Shown piece by piece: positions 44,127-53,995 of a stretch of DNA of 64,000 bases (within the stretch, counting starts at the first letter, position 1; each line of letters opens with the position of its first letter). The translations under genes and the position numbers were made by a program. The notes beneath the pieces were generated by a model, which did no database searches, was not told the origin of the DNA, and saw only the letters and a program-made list of their open reading frames with translations. Source of the stretch: Candidatus Leptovillus gracilis (GTDB taxonomy: Bacteria > Chloroflexota > Anaerolineae > Promineifilales > Promineifilaceae); contig JADJXA010000005.1 of NCBI GenBank assembly GCA_016716065.1, positions 186,001 to 250,000 on the forward strand. Reading direction: 5' to 3'.

Positions 44127-47100
44127 CTTCGCATCTCCAAAGATGTGTCTTCTGAGGGTTGATGGGTGTGGGCACGGCCGTTTGTTGGCGCGTTCGCCAT
44201 TTTCTCGTCGTCATAGTCGGTCAGGTAGACAAAGGACTCCATACCCAACGCCCGGCCGATTTCCTCGGCGGCGGCGCGCAGCATTGATTCCGTATCTACC
44301 GCGCCATACACCCGGTCGGATAACTGGCGCAGCAGGCGTTCGCTTTGCACACGCTCCTGAGCCTCTTCAAACAAGCGCTGAGTCTGGGCCACGGCCGCCG
44401 CCTGCCCGGCCAGGCTGAACAATTGGCGCGCCGCATTTTCGTCAGTCTGGTAAACATCATCGGCCAGGCCTATGACAAAACCAATCCACAAATCACCAGC
44501 GATCAATGGCGCAGCAATGAGGGATTTGACGCGCCGGGTCTCATAAAAAACCCGTTGCGCGGCCTCATCTATCCGTGGTTCCTGGGCAATGTCGGCGACA
44601 ACCAACGGCCGTTCCCGCACCAAATAAGGTAAGATGGGGTACAGATCAGCCGGGAAGGGTACGCCTAATTCCACACCGGGTGGCCGTCCATCTTTGCGCC
44701 ACACGGCCGTTACCGTCAGGCTCTTGGGCGGCTCTTTGCCCCACGGGGCGTCAAAGAAAACCAGCGAGGCGCTGTCCATGGCTTGTAGAACGGTGGCGTC
44801 TACCAATGCCTGCAAAATATCGGCCATACTGGTGGCGCGCACAATCCGGTCGCTGCCGGAAAAGAGGGCTTCTGTCTGGCTGCGCGCCTGTTCTGTTTGT
44901 TCAAACAGGCGCGATTTTTCCAATGCCTGCGCTACCTGCAGCGAGATGGCTTCCAGGAAAAGCTGGTCCTGGGCGGAAAGTGGTTGGTTATTGGGACGGC
45001 GCACGCCCAGGCTGCCAACAGACGCGCCATAGACAGTTAGAGGAATGGTAACGGCCGTTCCCGCTGCATCACGCTCATCAATTACCTCAGCCAGGGGCTG
45101 AACCCTCTCCTGATTGGCGACATAGCCTCTGGCCGCCTCTTGGCTGCGTTGGAAAGCGCTCCAGCCTTCACGCGCCGTCATGCGCTGCAAGGCGCTTAAT
45201 TCCGCCAACGCGATTTGGTTTTGCTCGTAGCGGGCGGTGTTTTGCAGCGCCACAGCCACTTGCGCCGCCAGCGTCGTCTTCACGTTCACGTCTTCTTCTG
45301 TAAATCGGTCTTTAACGGCCGCTAAAATCTCCAAAACGCCCAGCAGCACATCGCCAACCACCAATGGAGCCGCCAAACCAGACCGCGCTTCCGGCAGCAA
45401 ATGATGGGCGACATAACCGGGGTCCTGGCGAAGGTCGTTCACCACCACTACCTGCCGGGTCCGGGCCGCCCGCCCCACCAATGTCGGGTCGGTATGGAGA
45501 TTCAGATGGCTCTGCTCGGCCAACATACGCTGCCCGGTTTCGCCAGACGCGGCGGCCAGATGCAGATCATCGTGGGCCTCGTTGTAAATATAAAGGTGAA
45601 CCTGATACAGATCGAACCCTGTTTTTGTCAGGTTTACCACATCTTGCAGCAGCTGCTGCCTGTTGGGCGCAGAGGCCACCACGGTGCTGATCTCCGCCAC
45701 AATTTGCAGGTCGGTAACCGTAGCTTGAATTTGCGCCAGCAGGCGCTGGCTTTCCACGTAGCCGCTCACCCGCCGGCCAATTTCACCGATGAGGGCGCTT
45801 TCTTCATTGAGGAAGGGTTGGTTTTCTGTGTAGGCGATATAAACACGGCCAACTTGTTGGCCGCCAATATGCAGCCCTTCAACCATCTGGCAAGGCAGGT
45901 TGATGGCCGCCGCATCGCCGTACACGACGCCATCCAGAGTGATGGCTGCCTGACATAATTCTACAAACTGCATCCCGGCCGGGATGCGCTGGGCGACGTA
46001 GTGCAAATACTCATCCAGCGACGGCCGTTGGTCAGCTTTGCGTCCTATTTCATTCAGCAATCTCATCTCTTTGACACGCTCGCCCAACATCCCTTCTGAC
46101 TCCAGACGGTTGGTAATGTCTTCGGAGATGCCCATCAGGTATTTTGGCCGGCCATCTTGACCCATAACCGGCACTTTAATGGTGTGCAGATAGCGCACTT
46201 CTTTGTGGGCAGTTTCCAGCCGCTCTTTGGGAATGTCTACCAGAACCCCTTTGTTCAGCGTTTCGCGGTCTTTTTGCACATAGAAGGCGGCCTCTTCCGG
46301 CGGGAAAAAATCATAATCTGTTTTGCCGATGAACGTTTCCGCCGGCCAGCCGGTGAGTTCGGCCCCGGCTTTGTTCCAACGAACAAAACGCAGGTTTTCA
46401 GCTTCTTTGACAAACAACATGACAGGCAGATTTTCGATGACCGAATCGAGGAAGGAGCTGTTTTCTTGTAGTTCCTGGGACAACTGCATTTGCTGGCGGA
46501 ACAAGGTAGCGTTTTCAATGGAGACGGCCAGTTGCCCGGCCAGGGCCTCAAATGCGGGCATATTTTCGCTGGAGAGTGCGCCGGGGACTGCGCTTTGCAA
46601 ATCCAGCACACCGACAACGCGGTCGCCGGCAATCAGGGGCACGGCCGTTTCCGACCGCGTATCTGGCAGCAGGGGGTGGGCTTTGAAGGCGTCGCTAACG
46701 GCCGTATCGGCGACCAACATGGTCCGTTTGCGGCTGGCGGCCTCGCCGTTAATCGAGCCGCTGCCGATGGGCAGTTGATGGTGTTCGGCCAACAACTGCC
46801 GCCCCACAGCGCCGGTGCTGGCGGACAACACAAGCGTCTGCTGCGTTTCGTCTACCAGATAAATTTGTACATGATACAAATCAAACCAGTTACGAATCAA
46901 TTCGGCCGATTCGTTCAATAAATCATCCAGTTGATGGATTTGGGAGACAAAGCGGCCCACTTCAGCGGCCAACGCCAGGTCGCGGGTGCGTTCCGTCACC
47001 CGTTCTTCCAGGACGTCAATCAACTGGCGCAGTTCCTGGTCTCGTTCTTCGATCTGGTTGGCTAAATCATTGGCGCGGTGGGCAATAAAGTTGGCGTCGG

Positions 47101-47707
47101 CCTGGTCAATGGAGGGCAGGCGATAATGATAATTGGCGGCCAGTTTTTCCAACCCGCCGGCCAGTTCATCCAACGGCCGTGAAACAAAACGGGTAATCAA
47201 CAGGCGGACTGCAATCATCAACAGCACCACCATCGGCGCTAACAAAATCATCAGGGTGATGAATGTGTTGCGGCGCAATTGGCTTAACACCTGACCGGTA
47301 AAAGTCATTTCCACCTGGCCGATTGTCTGACCCTCAAACACAATCGGGCGGATGACTGTGTACGGATTGGCCACACCAGCCAACGAACCAATCTCAAAAG
47401 CAGGCGCGCCAGACTGATCCACCACGCGCAGTTGGGCAATGTTGTCCGCCTGGGCGTAGGCCTCGGCGGTTTGTTGGATAATCAGCGTATCGTCGGCAGC
47501 TAACGGCCGTGCCAACACCACAGCCAGATTCTCCACAATTATGGCCGATTGATCGGTCTGCGCCGCCTGCACGCGCTGCCCCAACAAAGCATTGCTGGCA
47601 GCGCCAAAAACTAAAAAGGCCAGAACAAGAATGACGCCCACACTTATAGTCAGGTCTCTGGCAATGGTTCTGCGCGTTTCGAAAGAGGTCTGTTCAGATA
47701 GGTTCAT
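44123..47707 (-). CDS. Two-helix HAMP sensor with GAF and PAS domains, no kinase
   Basis: The 1194-residue protein has transmembrane helices at about 18-42 and 147-172 flanking a roughly 100-residue extracytoplasmic domain. HAMP and coiled coil (EERDQELRQLIDVLEERVTERTRDL) lead to GAF (250-400), PAS (405-525; KTDYDFFPPEEAAFY), a divergent GAF, a GAF, a GW module (REGWSAFQRSQE), GAF and the tail (ESMLRAAAEEIGRALGMESF). It ends in a disordered, charged segment. It shares an ATGA overlap with the next sensor gene. Confidence 0.9.
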   Translation of the reverse strand: MNLSEQTSFETRRTIARDLTISVGVILVLAFLVFGAASNALLGQRVQAAQTDQSAIIVENLAVVLARPLAADDTLIIQQTAEAYAQADNIAQLRVVDQSGAPAFEIGSLAGVANPYTVIRPIVFEGQTIGQVEMTFTGQVLSQLRRNTFITLMILLAPMVVLLMIAVRLLITRFVSRPLDELAGGLEKLAANYHYRLPSIDQADANFIAHRANDLANQIEERDQELRQLIDVLEERVTERTRDLALAAEVGRFVSQIHQLDDLLNESAELIRNWFDLYHVQIYLVDETQQTLVLSASTGAVGRQLLAEHHQLPIGSGSINGEAASRKRTMLVADTAVSDAFKAHPLLPDTRSETAVPLIAGDRVVGVLDLQSAVPGALSSENMPAFEALAGQLAVSIENATLFRQQMQLSQELQENSSFLDSVIENLPVMLFVKEAENLRFVRWNKAGAELTGWPAETFIGKTDYDFFPPEEAAFYVQKDRETLNKGVLVDIPKERLETAHKEVRYLHTIKVPVMGQDGRPKYLMGISEDITNRLESEGMLGERVKEMRLLNEIGRKADQRPSLDEYLHYVAQRIPAGMQFVELCQAAITLDGVVYGDAAAINLPCQMVEGLHIGGQQVGRVYIAYTENQPFLNEESALIGEIGRRVSGYVESQRLLAQIQATVTDLQIVAEISTVVASAPNRQQLLQDVVNLTKTGFDLYQVHLYIYNEAHDDLHLAAASGETGQRMLAEQSHLNLHTDPTLVGRAARTRQVVVVNDLRQDPGYVAHHLLPEARSGLAAPLVVGDVLLGVLEILAAVKDRFTEEDVNVKTTLAAQVAVALQNTARYEQNQIALAELSALQRMTAREGWSAFQRSQEAARGYVANQERVQPLAEVIDERDAAGTAVTIPLTVYGASVGSLGVRRPNNQPLSAQDQLFLEAISLQVAQALEKSRLFEQTEQARSQTEALFSGSDRIVRATSMADILQALVDATVLQAMDSASLVFFDAPWGKEPPKSLTVTAVWRKDGRPPGVELGVPFPADLYPILPYLVRERPLVVADIAQEPRIDEAAQRVFYETRRVKSLIAAPLIAGDLWIGFVIGLADDVYQTDENAARQLFSLAGQAAAVAQTQRLFEEAQERVQSERLLRQLSDRVYGAVDTESMLRAAAEEIGRALGMESFVYLTDYDDEKMANAPTNGRAHTHQPSEDTSLEMRR

Positions 47708-47741
47708 AATCTATTTGCCCACATGAAGGATGCAGTGGCAT

Positions 47742-50700
47742 CTAGGCACGGCCGTTCTCGCCGTTGGTTTGCGCTTCGTCGAGGTCTCTCAGGTAAATAA
47801 ACGTTTCCAGTCCCAGGGTGCGGCTCACTTCGCGCACGGCCGTTTGTAAAATGGTGTCGGCGTCGGCGGCGGCAAACACCCGCGCCGTCACCTCACGCAA
47901 ACTCTGTTCACGCCGGGCGCGCTGCTGGGTTTGGTCAAACAGCCGCTGCGTCTGGCTGACCGAAGCGGCCAGACCGGTCAGGCTGCTAATCTGACGGATT
48001 TCGGCCTGAGTCAGCCGCAAAGGTTCCGCCGATAACCCTGCCACAAACCCAAACCATTGATCACCGGCCACCAGTGGAAAGAAGATGGCGCTTTTTGCGC
48101 CCAGCGCGTCGGCCAGCCGCTGCGCATCTGGTCCCACCTGTGGGTTGCCTGCCAGGAGCCGGAAAATCGTCGGTTCGTGGCGTTTGATATGCCGGAAACT
48201 GGGCAGTTCCGACAACATGTACGCCGTGCCAATGGCTCGCTGCGCCGATTTGCCGGCTTTATTCCAGGTGGCCGCCAGAGTCATCTGTTCCGGCGCCACC
48301 GTCGTCCAGGGTTTGTCGAAGAAGAGGAAACTCACCTGGTCCATCTCGTGCAGCGCCGTAGCGTCCACCAGGGCAGCCAACACCTCCTGAATGGATTGGG
48401 ACTGCACCAGGCGTTCGCTGCCGGCGTACAGTTTTTCCATTTGCGCCTGGGCCAACTGCATCTCTTCAAACAACCGGGCGCGTTCCAGCGCGTCAGCCAC
48501 CTCAGCGGAGATGGCGCTTACAATGTCCTGCTGCTCAGCGCTTAACGGTTCGCCCGCCGGATGGCGGGCGCTTAAAACGCCGATGGTCTCCCCGCGCACC
48601 AGCAATGGTACGGCAATACCGGCCGGGTCCCCAGGGCCATCTGGCGATAACTGGGGCATGTTTGGTGCCTTGCTGTCGCGGCGGGAAAGTAAATGGATGC
48701 GCCCATCGTCAAAGGCAAAGCCCTGGATCAGGCGCTGCGGCGCTGTAAGAAACTCAGACCAACCCTCGCGAGTCATGGTGCGCTGAAGCGCGTTCACCTG
48801 CGCCAGGCGTTCTTCAAGCTGAGTGGACAGGCGGCTTTGGGCTTTCGCCGCTTCCAGGCGGTCGGTGATGTCGTGCATGGTAATGCTAAAGTTTAAGGGC
48901 GCGTTTTCCTCGTCGTTATTGACAGAGATGATCGCTTCTACCGGGATGACGGCAGCGCTGAGGGTGCGCAGGTGAAGCTCGCCGGTCCACAAGCCGTTTT
49001 CCAAAGCCGTTGGCAAAGCTGTCTGGTGAATGATGGGGGCGTCTTCGGCGATGTAGAACTCGGCAGCGCTGAAGTTGTTGAAGGTATGGTCGGCTGGCAA
49101 ACCTAACATGGCCAGGCCACTGGGGTTGGCATAGAGGACACGGCCGTCTAGCGCCGCAATGCTGATGAAATCTGGGTGGTTTTCGACAATATCAGCCAAC
49201 GAATGAACTCGTTCTGTCAGCCGGAGGCTCTCTAATCGGGAAGCCAGAAGCGCGGCAATTTGCTGGATAAACTGTACATCGGCGTCTGTCCAGGTGTACA
49301 GCGGTCGGCGGCCCACCGTTAATGCGCCTATTGTCTGGCTGCCAGCCTTTAGCGGCAGCACCAGCAGGCTTTGCAGCCCATCCTGGGTTAAAGCGGCCGT
49401 ATCCAGGTACGCGGTCAGGGGAATTTCATTGGGTAGGGAAATCACCCGGTTTTGCTGCACAGCCAGACCAACGGCCGTATTGCCCACCGGCAGTTTGTCG
49501 CCTATGTGCAGCGCCCCCGGCTGCCCGGCCAACGCCACCAACTCGCCGGCTTTGCCATCTTCGGTTAACAGGACAACAGCAGCCTGATCCGCCGCCGTCA
49601 GCGCCATGACCTGCTGCCCGGCGACCAAAAGCAAATCATCTGTTCTGGCAGCGGCGCTGAGCGCCAGACCCAGGGCGTTCAGCGATGATTCTTGCTGCGC
49701 CTGGCGTTCTGTATTGGCCAGCAGCGTTTGCAGTTCGCGGGAAGTCTCTTCACGGGCGCTGAACAAAGCCGCGTTTTCCAGAGCAACGGCCAACTGGCCG
49801 GCCAGCGCCTCAAACGCCGGCAGGCTGTCGGCGGAAAAGCCATACGGCCGGACACTCTGCAAATCCAAAACACCCAACACTTTGTTGGCGCTAATCAGCG
49901 GCACGGCCATTTCTGAACGTGTGTCTGGCAGCAGGGAGTTGGGGCGAAAGGCGGGGTCTTCGGCCGTGTTTGTCACCAACACGGCCCGTTTCTCCAACGC
50001 GGCCGTGCCATTGATGGACGAATTATTTATCGGCAAGAAATGCGCCTGACTCAGCAGCTGCTCGGCGGCGTGGCCGTGCGCCGCTTTTAGTTCCAATATC
50101 CCCCTGGTTTCATCTACCAGGTAGATTTGGACATAATACAAATCGAAATAGGATTGAATGATGTTCACCGCCCCAGACAGCAGGGCGTTGACGTTGCGAA
50201 TAGCGGTAATACTGCGGCCAACTTCACCGGCCAGGGCCAGGTCTCGGGTGCGCTCGGCAACACGCTCTTCCAACACGACCTGGGCCTCTTGCAACGCCTT
50301 CTGGTTTTCCTGGAAACGCGCCTGAGCCATTTCCAGATTTTGCATGGTCAGGTATAGGATGGTGGCCAGGGCAAACAGGTTAGCAGCCGTTGCCGATGCA
50401 TCAACCAGTGGATTACCCGGCGCTGGGATCAGCACCTGGGCGTAGAACTCCAGATAATATACCACCGCACTGGCCGCAATACTCAGGGCAGCGACTAAAA
50501 TGCCGACCCGCTTGTTGATGGCTACGCCGGACAGAAGTACTATCACAAAATAGCTGGAGACGATAACGACCGAATACCCGGTGAGCAAAAAGCTGACGGC
50601 GGCAACCATCGTCCAAAAAATGGCGACGGTTAAAATGGCCACGGCACGAACGTGTCCACGCCGCATCACGGCAAACAAGGCCAGAGCAATCACCACCGCC

Positions 50701-50879
50701 GCCGCGTTGATCAGACTGGGCAGCCACTCGCCCAGGAAAAAAATGGTGACGATGGTGTTGAACAAGAGAAAGATCGCAAGGACCAGCAAGATGATGTTCA
50801 ACAGTCTGGCGATGCGCGTTTTCTCTTCGTCCTCAGGATAGACTGGTGGCGCAAAGAGTTGTTTAAAGGTTTCTCCCAT
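47742..50879 (-). CDS. Six-helix membrane sensor with GAF and PAS domains, no kinase
   Basis: This 1045-residue protein has six predicted transmembrane helices (about 25-47, 53-73, 78-100, 104-121, 125-148, 162-181) and a coiled coil (VVLEERVAERTRDL). GAF (230-370), GAF (405-550), PAS (565-680), a GW module (REGWSEFLTAPQ, 690-830), GAF (850-1000) and the tail (DTILQTAVREVSRTLGLETF) follow. AGGAAGGA precedes the ATG, 15 bases after the previous stop. The N-terminus is homologous to that of the 39709 gene. Confidence 0.9.
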   Translation of the reverse strand: MGETFKQLFAPPVYPEDEEKTRIARLLNIILLVLAIFLLFNTIVTIFFLGEWLPSLINAAAVVIALALFAVMRRGHVRAVAILTVAIFWTMVAAVSFLLTGYSVVIVSSYFVIVLLSGVAINKRVGILVAALSIAASAVVYYLEFYAQVLIPAPGNPLVDASATAANLFALATILYLTMQNLEMAQARFQENQKALQEAQVVLEERVAERTRDLALAGEVGRSITAIRNVNALLSGAVNIIQSYFDLYYVQIYLVDETRGILELKAAHGHAAEQLLSQAHFLPINNSSINGTAALEKRAVLVTNTAEDPAFRPNSLLPDTRSEMAVPLISANKVLGVLDLQSVRPYGFSADSLPAFEALAGQLAVALENAALFSAREETSRELQTLLANTERQAQQESSLNALGLALSAAARTDDLLLVAGQQVMALTAADQAAVVLLTEDGKAGELVALAGQPGALHIGDKLPVGNTAVGLAVQQNRVISLPNEIPLTAYLDTAALTQDGLQSLLVLPLKAGSQTIGALTVGRRPLYTWTDADVQFIQQIAALLASRLESLRLTERVHSLADIVENHPDFISIAALDGRVLYANPSGLAMLGLPADHTFNNFSAAEFYIAEDAPIIHQTALPTALENGLWTGELHLRTLSAAVIPVEAIISVNNDEENAPLNFSITMHDITDRLEAAKAQSRLSTQLEERLAQVNALQRTMTREGWSEFLTAPQRLIQGFAFDDGRIHLLSRRDSKAPNMPQLSPDGPGDPAGIAVPLLVRGETIGVLSARHPAGEPLSAEQQDIVSAISAEVADALERARLFEEMQLAQAQMEKLYAGSERLVQSQSIQEVLAALVDATALHEMDQVSFLFFDKPWTTVAPEQMTLAATWNKAGKSAQRAIGTAYMLSELPSFRHIKRHEPTIFRLLAGNPQVGPDAQRLADALGAKSAIFFPLVAGDQWFGFVAGLSAEPLRLTQAEIRQISSLTGLAASVSQTQRLFDQTQQRARREQSLREVTARVFAAADADTILQTAVREVSRTLGLETFIYLRDLDEAQTNGENGRA

Positions 50880-50894
50880 CAGTTCCTTCCTAGC

Positions 50895-53825
50895 TTACGC
50901 GGGCTGCGGTTCGTCTTCGGCTGCAAGCAGCGATTGGTGGCCGTTGGCGTCCGGGTCTTGCAGGTAAACGGAGGTCTGCAAACCCAATGTGCGGCCAATT
51001 TCGCGCACGGCCGTTTGCAAAATAGATTCAGCATCCAGGGTGGTATTGATGCTGCCGGAAATATCCCGCAGCATCTGCGCCCGCCGGGCCATCTTGCGCG
51101 ACTCATCCAATAGACGGGCGTTGTCCAGGGCCACCGCCACATGGTTGGCAATGCCTAAAAGTAGCGTAATGTTGGCCGGCGTGTAAGCGTTGAGTTCATA
51201 ACTTTGCACCGATAAGACGCCCAGCGTCTCCTGGCCGATGCGCAAGGGCACAAACAGCAGCGACGCCGAGGGCCGAGATTGGTTGCCAATCATGCGGCTG
51301 CTCTTTTGCGCCAGCAACAGGGCTTCAATCTCTTCGGCGGTACGGTTGATTAATAGAGCCTCGCCGCTTTCAATCACCTTGCCAATGTTGTTGGCCGGGT
51401 TGAAAAAGCCGGTCGGCTGCTGGTAAACACGGCCGTCATCATACACCAACGGATAGACAATCTTGCCAGTCGGCCGTTCGTACAAGGCCACATAAAAAGC
51501 GTCTACCGACATAATACGTCGAATCTGGTCATACACAGTCAGCAGCAGATCTTGTTGGGTAATTTGCCGCGAGACTATTTCCGCCACTTCGTTAATAACC
51601 GCCAATTCCTCGGCGCGGGCTTCTGTTTGCTCAAACAGACGGGCCTTTTCAATGGCCGTAGCCGCCTGCAAGACAATGGCTTCGGCCAGTTGTAACTGCT
51701 CCGTGGACAAACCATTGTCGCCGTCTAAAATATCTATGCCCAACGTGCCGGCAACCCGATCGGCGATAACGATCGGGATGACTGCCAGTCCCCAAATGCC
51801 CTGCGTCAACAATATTTCCTGAAAAGATTGGGTCAAGGACGAGGTGCGTGCATCCGGCACGTAGCAGGCATGGCGCGTCTGCACAACCTGCTCGGTCAGC
51901 AGATTACCGGCCAGGGGAATGCTTTGCCCCATGGCGCTGGGCGCATGGGCGGCGTCGTAATGCTCGGCAACAATGGTCAACTGGTCGGCGGCCTCGTTGA
52001 ACAAGGCAATACGCGCCTGTCGGACGCGAACGGCCGTGGCCACCTCATTCACAACAATTTGCATACTCTCTTGCAGACTGGTGGCAGCCGACAGATTGGT
52101 AACGATATTGTTCAGGATAGCCAGCTCACGGCTGCGCCGTTGGGCTTCGGCCAGAGCTTGCCGGGTGGTGGCGCTGAGGCGTAGTTTTTCCAGATGTTGG
52201 CCCAGTTGTTGGGCCACGACAAACGCTATCCCCCGCGCCTCGGCCAGGTCATTCACATCTTCGGTAATCACCAATTCGCCAATCACCTCGCTGCCGATGC
52301 GTATGGGAAGGCGCAGCAAGGCGTCTTCTACGGCCGCAGCCGCTGCCCCATCCGCTGAATTTTCCGTACCTATCAGGCGCACGACACGCCGCTTGGTCCC
52401 CCAGGCATGGCCCAACTCCATGTCGGCCACTTGCAAAGCCACGGCCTCATCTTCTGTGCTGAGAATGCTTTCGTTGATGGCCCGAATTTGAGCTTCGCGT
52501 TGGCCGCGTTTTTCGGCTTCAGCGTAAAGCTGGGCGTTGCGCAGGGCGATGGCGACCTGGTTGGCAATGGATTGCAGCAGGTCCACATCTTCTTGCTGCA
52601 AACCGCCGGTCACATTGTGCTGCACGTCCAAAACGCCCAACACTTCCTGGCCGACTTGAATGGGCACGGCCGTTTCTGCTTTGGTGTCTGGCAGCAAGGG
52701 GTTTGGCAGCCAGTCGGCCGCCTGCGAGACATCTGGCACAAGCACGGGCGCGGCGCTGTTGGCGGCGCGCCCCACCAGCCCTTGTCCCCAGGCGATTTTG
52801 TGGCCTCTGGCCAGCATCTCGCGCCCGGCTTCACCGGTACCGCTGGCCATCAGCAAATACCGCTTGTGGTCGTCAACCAGATAAATGTGGGTGTGATAAT
52901 AACCAAAAGCGGCATCAATCTGGGTCACCACTTCATGCACAAGCTGCGCCGGGTCCAAGATGGTCGTTAACTGGCGACTGATTTGGGTGCTGGTGAGCAG
53001 GGCATTGGTCCGGTCGGCGACACGCTGCTCCAATTCGGTGTATGATTCGCGCAGCAGGTTGGTCATCCCGGCAAAGGCGCGGGAAAGCTGGCCGATTTCG
53101 TCCTGGTTGTCCAACGGCGTGATTTCACGGAAATCGCGCTGGGTCACGCGGTGGGTTTGTTCAATGAGGGCGTCAACCGGCTGGGTGATGGTGCGTATGA
53201 CCCACAGGCCAACGGCCGTGCCCACCACCGCCGCCAATATCGCTGTGCCGATCCAGATGAGGCGCAGCACATTCTGGGCCTGCACAGAATCGGCAATAGC
53301 CATGTCTACATCGGTTTGGATGTTGGTGCGGAATAGGGCCAGGTTTTCATCGAACCGGCGCTGTAATGAACTCATCTCGGTGTGGCGAATAACCTGCGCT
53401 CTGGACCAACGGCCGTCGGCGGCGACGGCCGTAATCTCTTCCACCAGGTCGGTTAGCTGCCCGCCCAATAATTGCAATGTTGCCACCGTCGCCTGGTCCC
53501 GTTCATTCAGGCCAGTCTGCCCGGCCAGGTTGGTCAGGCTGGTGTTAAAATCGGCCAGGGCGTTGGTCAGGTCTTGCTGCACCGCGCCGCCTGTCTGCCG
53601 GTTGAGCAGCATTTTATCCACAATGGCGGCTGCTTGCGCCCACGTTCTTTCTAACTGCGCCAGGTCATCAAACTGCTGTAACCCGCTCTCTGTCGCCGAA
53701 ATTGTGCGCGTTACCGAACTGGCAAAAATCAGTCCCAGGCTGCTAGAAAACAGCACCAGTAAACCAATCAGCAAAAAAACCAGACCAATTCGTTGTCCCA
53801 GAGAAAGATTTCGTATCATAACCAT
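50895..53825 (-). CDS. HAMP-GAF membrane sensor, no kinase
   Basis: The 976-residue protein has transmembrane helices at 12-37 and 186-210 around a helical extracytoplasmic domain like the four-helix-bundle ligand domains of chemoreceptors. A HAMP domain (210-265) and coiled coil follow, then about four GAF domains, the first with YYHTHIYLVDD and LPDTKAETAVPI, and the shared tail (ESILQTAVREIGRTLGLQTS). There is no chemotaxis signalling domain or kinase. Start 53825 or 53819; an AGG at 53828-53830 suits the second better. It is the first sensor after the binding-lipoprotein gene and could read that protein's ligand state. Confidence 0.9.
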   Translation of the reverse strand: MVMIRNLSLGQRIGLVFLLIGLLVLFSSSLGLIFASSVTRTISATESGLQQFDDLAQLERTWAQAAAIVDKMLLNRQTGGAVQQDLTNALADFNTSLTNLAGQTGLNERDQATVATLQLLGGQLTDLVEEITAVAADGRWSRAQVIRHTEMSSLQRRFDENLALFRTNIQTDVDMAIADSVQAQNVLRLIWIGTAILAAVVGTAVGLWVIRTITQPVDALIEQTHRVTQRDFREITPLDNQDEIGQLSRAFAGMTNLLRESYTELEQRVADRTNALLTSTQISRQLTTILDPAQLVHEVVTQIDAAFGYYHTHIYLVDDHKRYLLMASGTGEAGREMLARGHKIAWGQGLVGRAANSAAPVLVPDVSQAADWLPNPLLPDTKAETAVPIQVGQEVLGVLDVQHNVTGGLQQEDVDLLQSIANQVAIALRNAQLYAEAEKRGQREAQIRAINESILSTEDEAVALQVADMELGHAWGTKRRVVRLIGTENSADGAAAAAVEDALLRLPIRIGSEVIGELVITEDVNDLAEARGIAFVVAQQLGQHLEKLRLSATTRQALAEAQRRSRELAILNNIVTNLSAATSLQESMQIVVNEVATAVRVRQARIALFNEAADQLTIVAEHYDAAHAPSAMGQSIPLAGNLLTEQVVQTRHACYVPDARTSSLTQSFQEILLTQGIWGLAVIPIVIADRVAGTLGIDILDGDNGLSTEQLQLAEAIVLQAATAIEKARLFEQTEARAEELAVINEVAEIVSRQITQQDLLLTVYDQIRRIMSVDAFYVALYERPTGKIVYPLVYDDGRVYQQPTGFFNPANNIGKVIESGEALLINRTAEEIEALLLAQKSSRMIGNQSRPSASLLFVPLRIGQETLGVLSVQSYELNAYTPANITLLLGIANHVAVALDNARLLDESRKMARRAQMLRDISGSINTTLDAESILQTAVREIGRTLGLQTSVYLQDPDANGHQSLLAAEDEPQPA

Positions 53826-53995
53826 TACCTGCGGTACGCGCCGCTGAAACTATTGAGCGCCGGGCGTTCCATCTTAATCCAAAAGACCAGACATTCGTCT
53901 GTAAGCGGTAATCCGTAATGTCGTTTCACGGCCACTGCATATTGTCACAACTACTCGTGCGGCAAAAACCCTGCCTGGTCGGTGTGAACTTTGTT

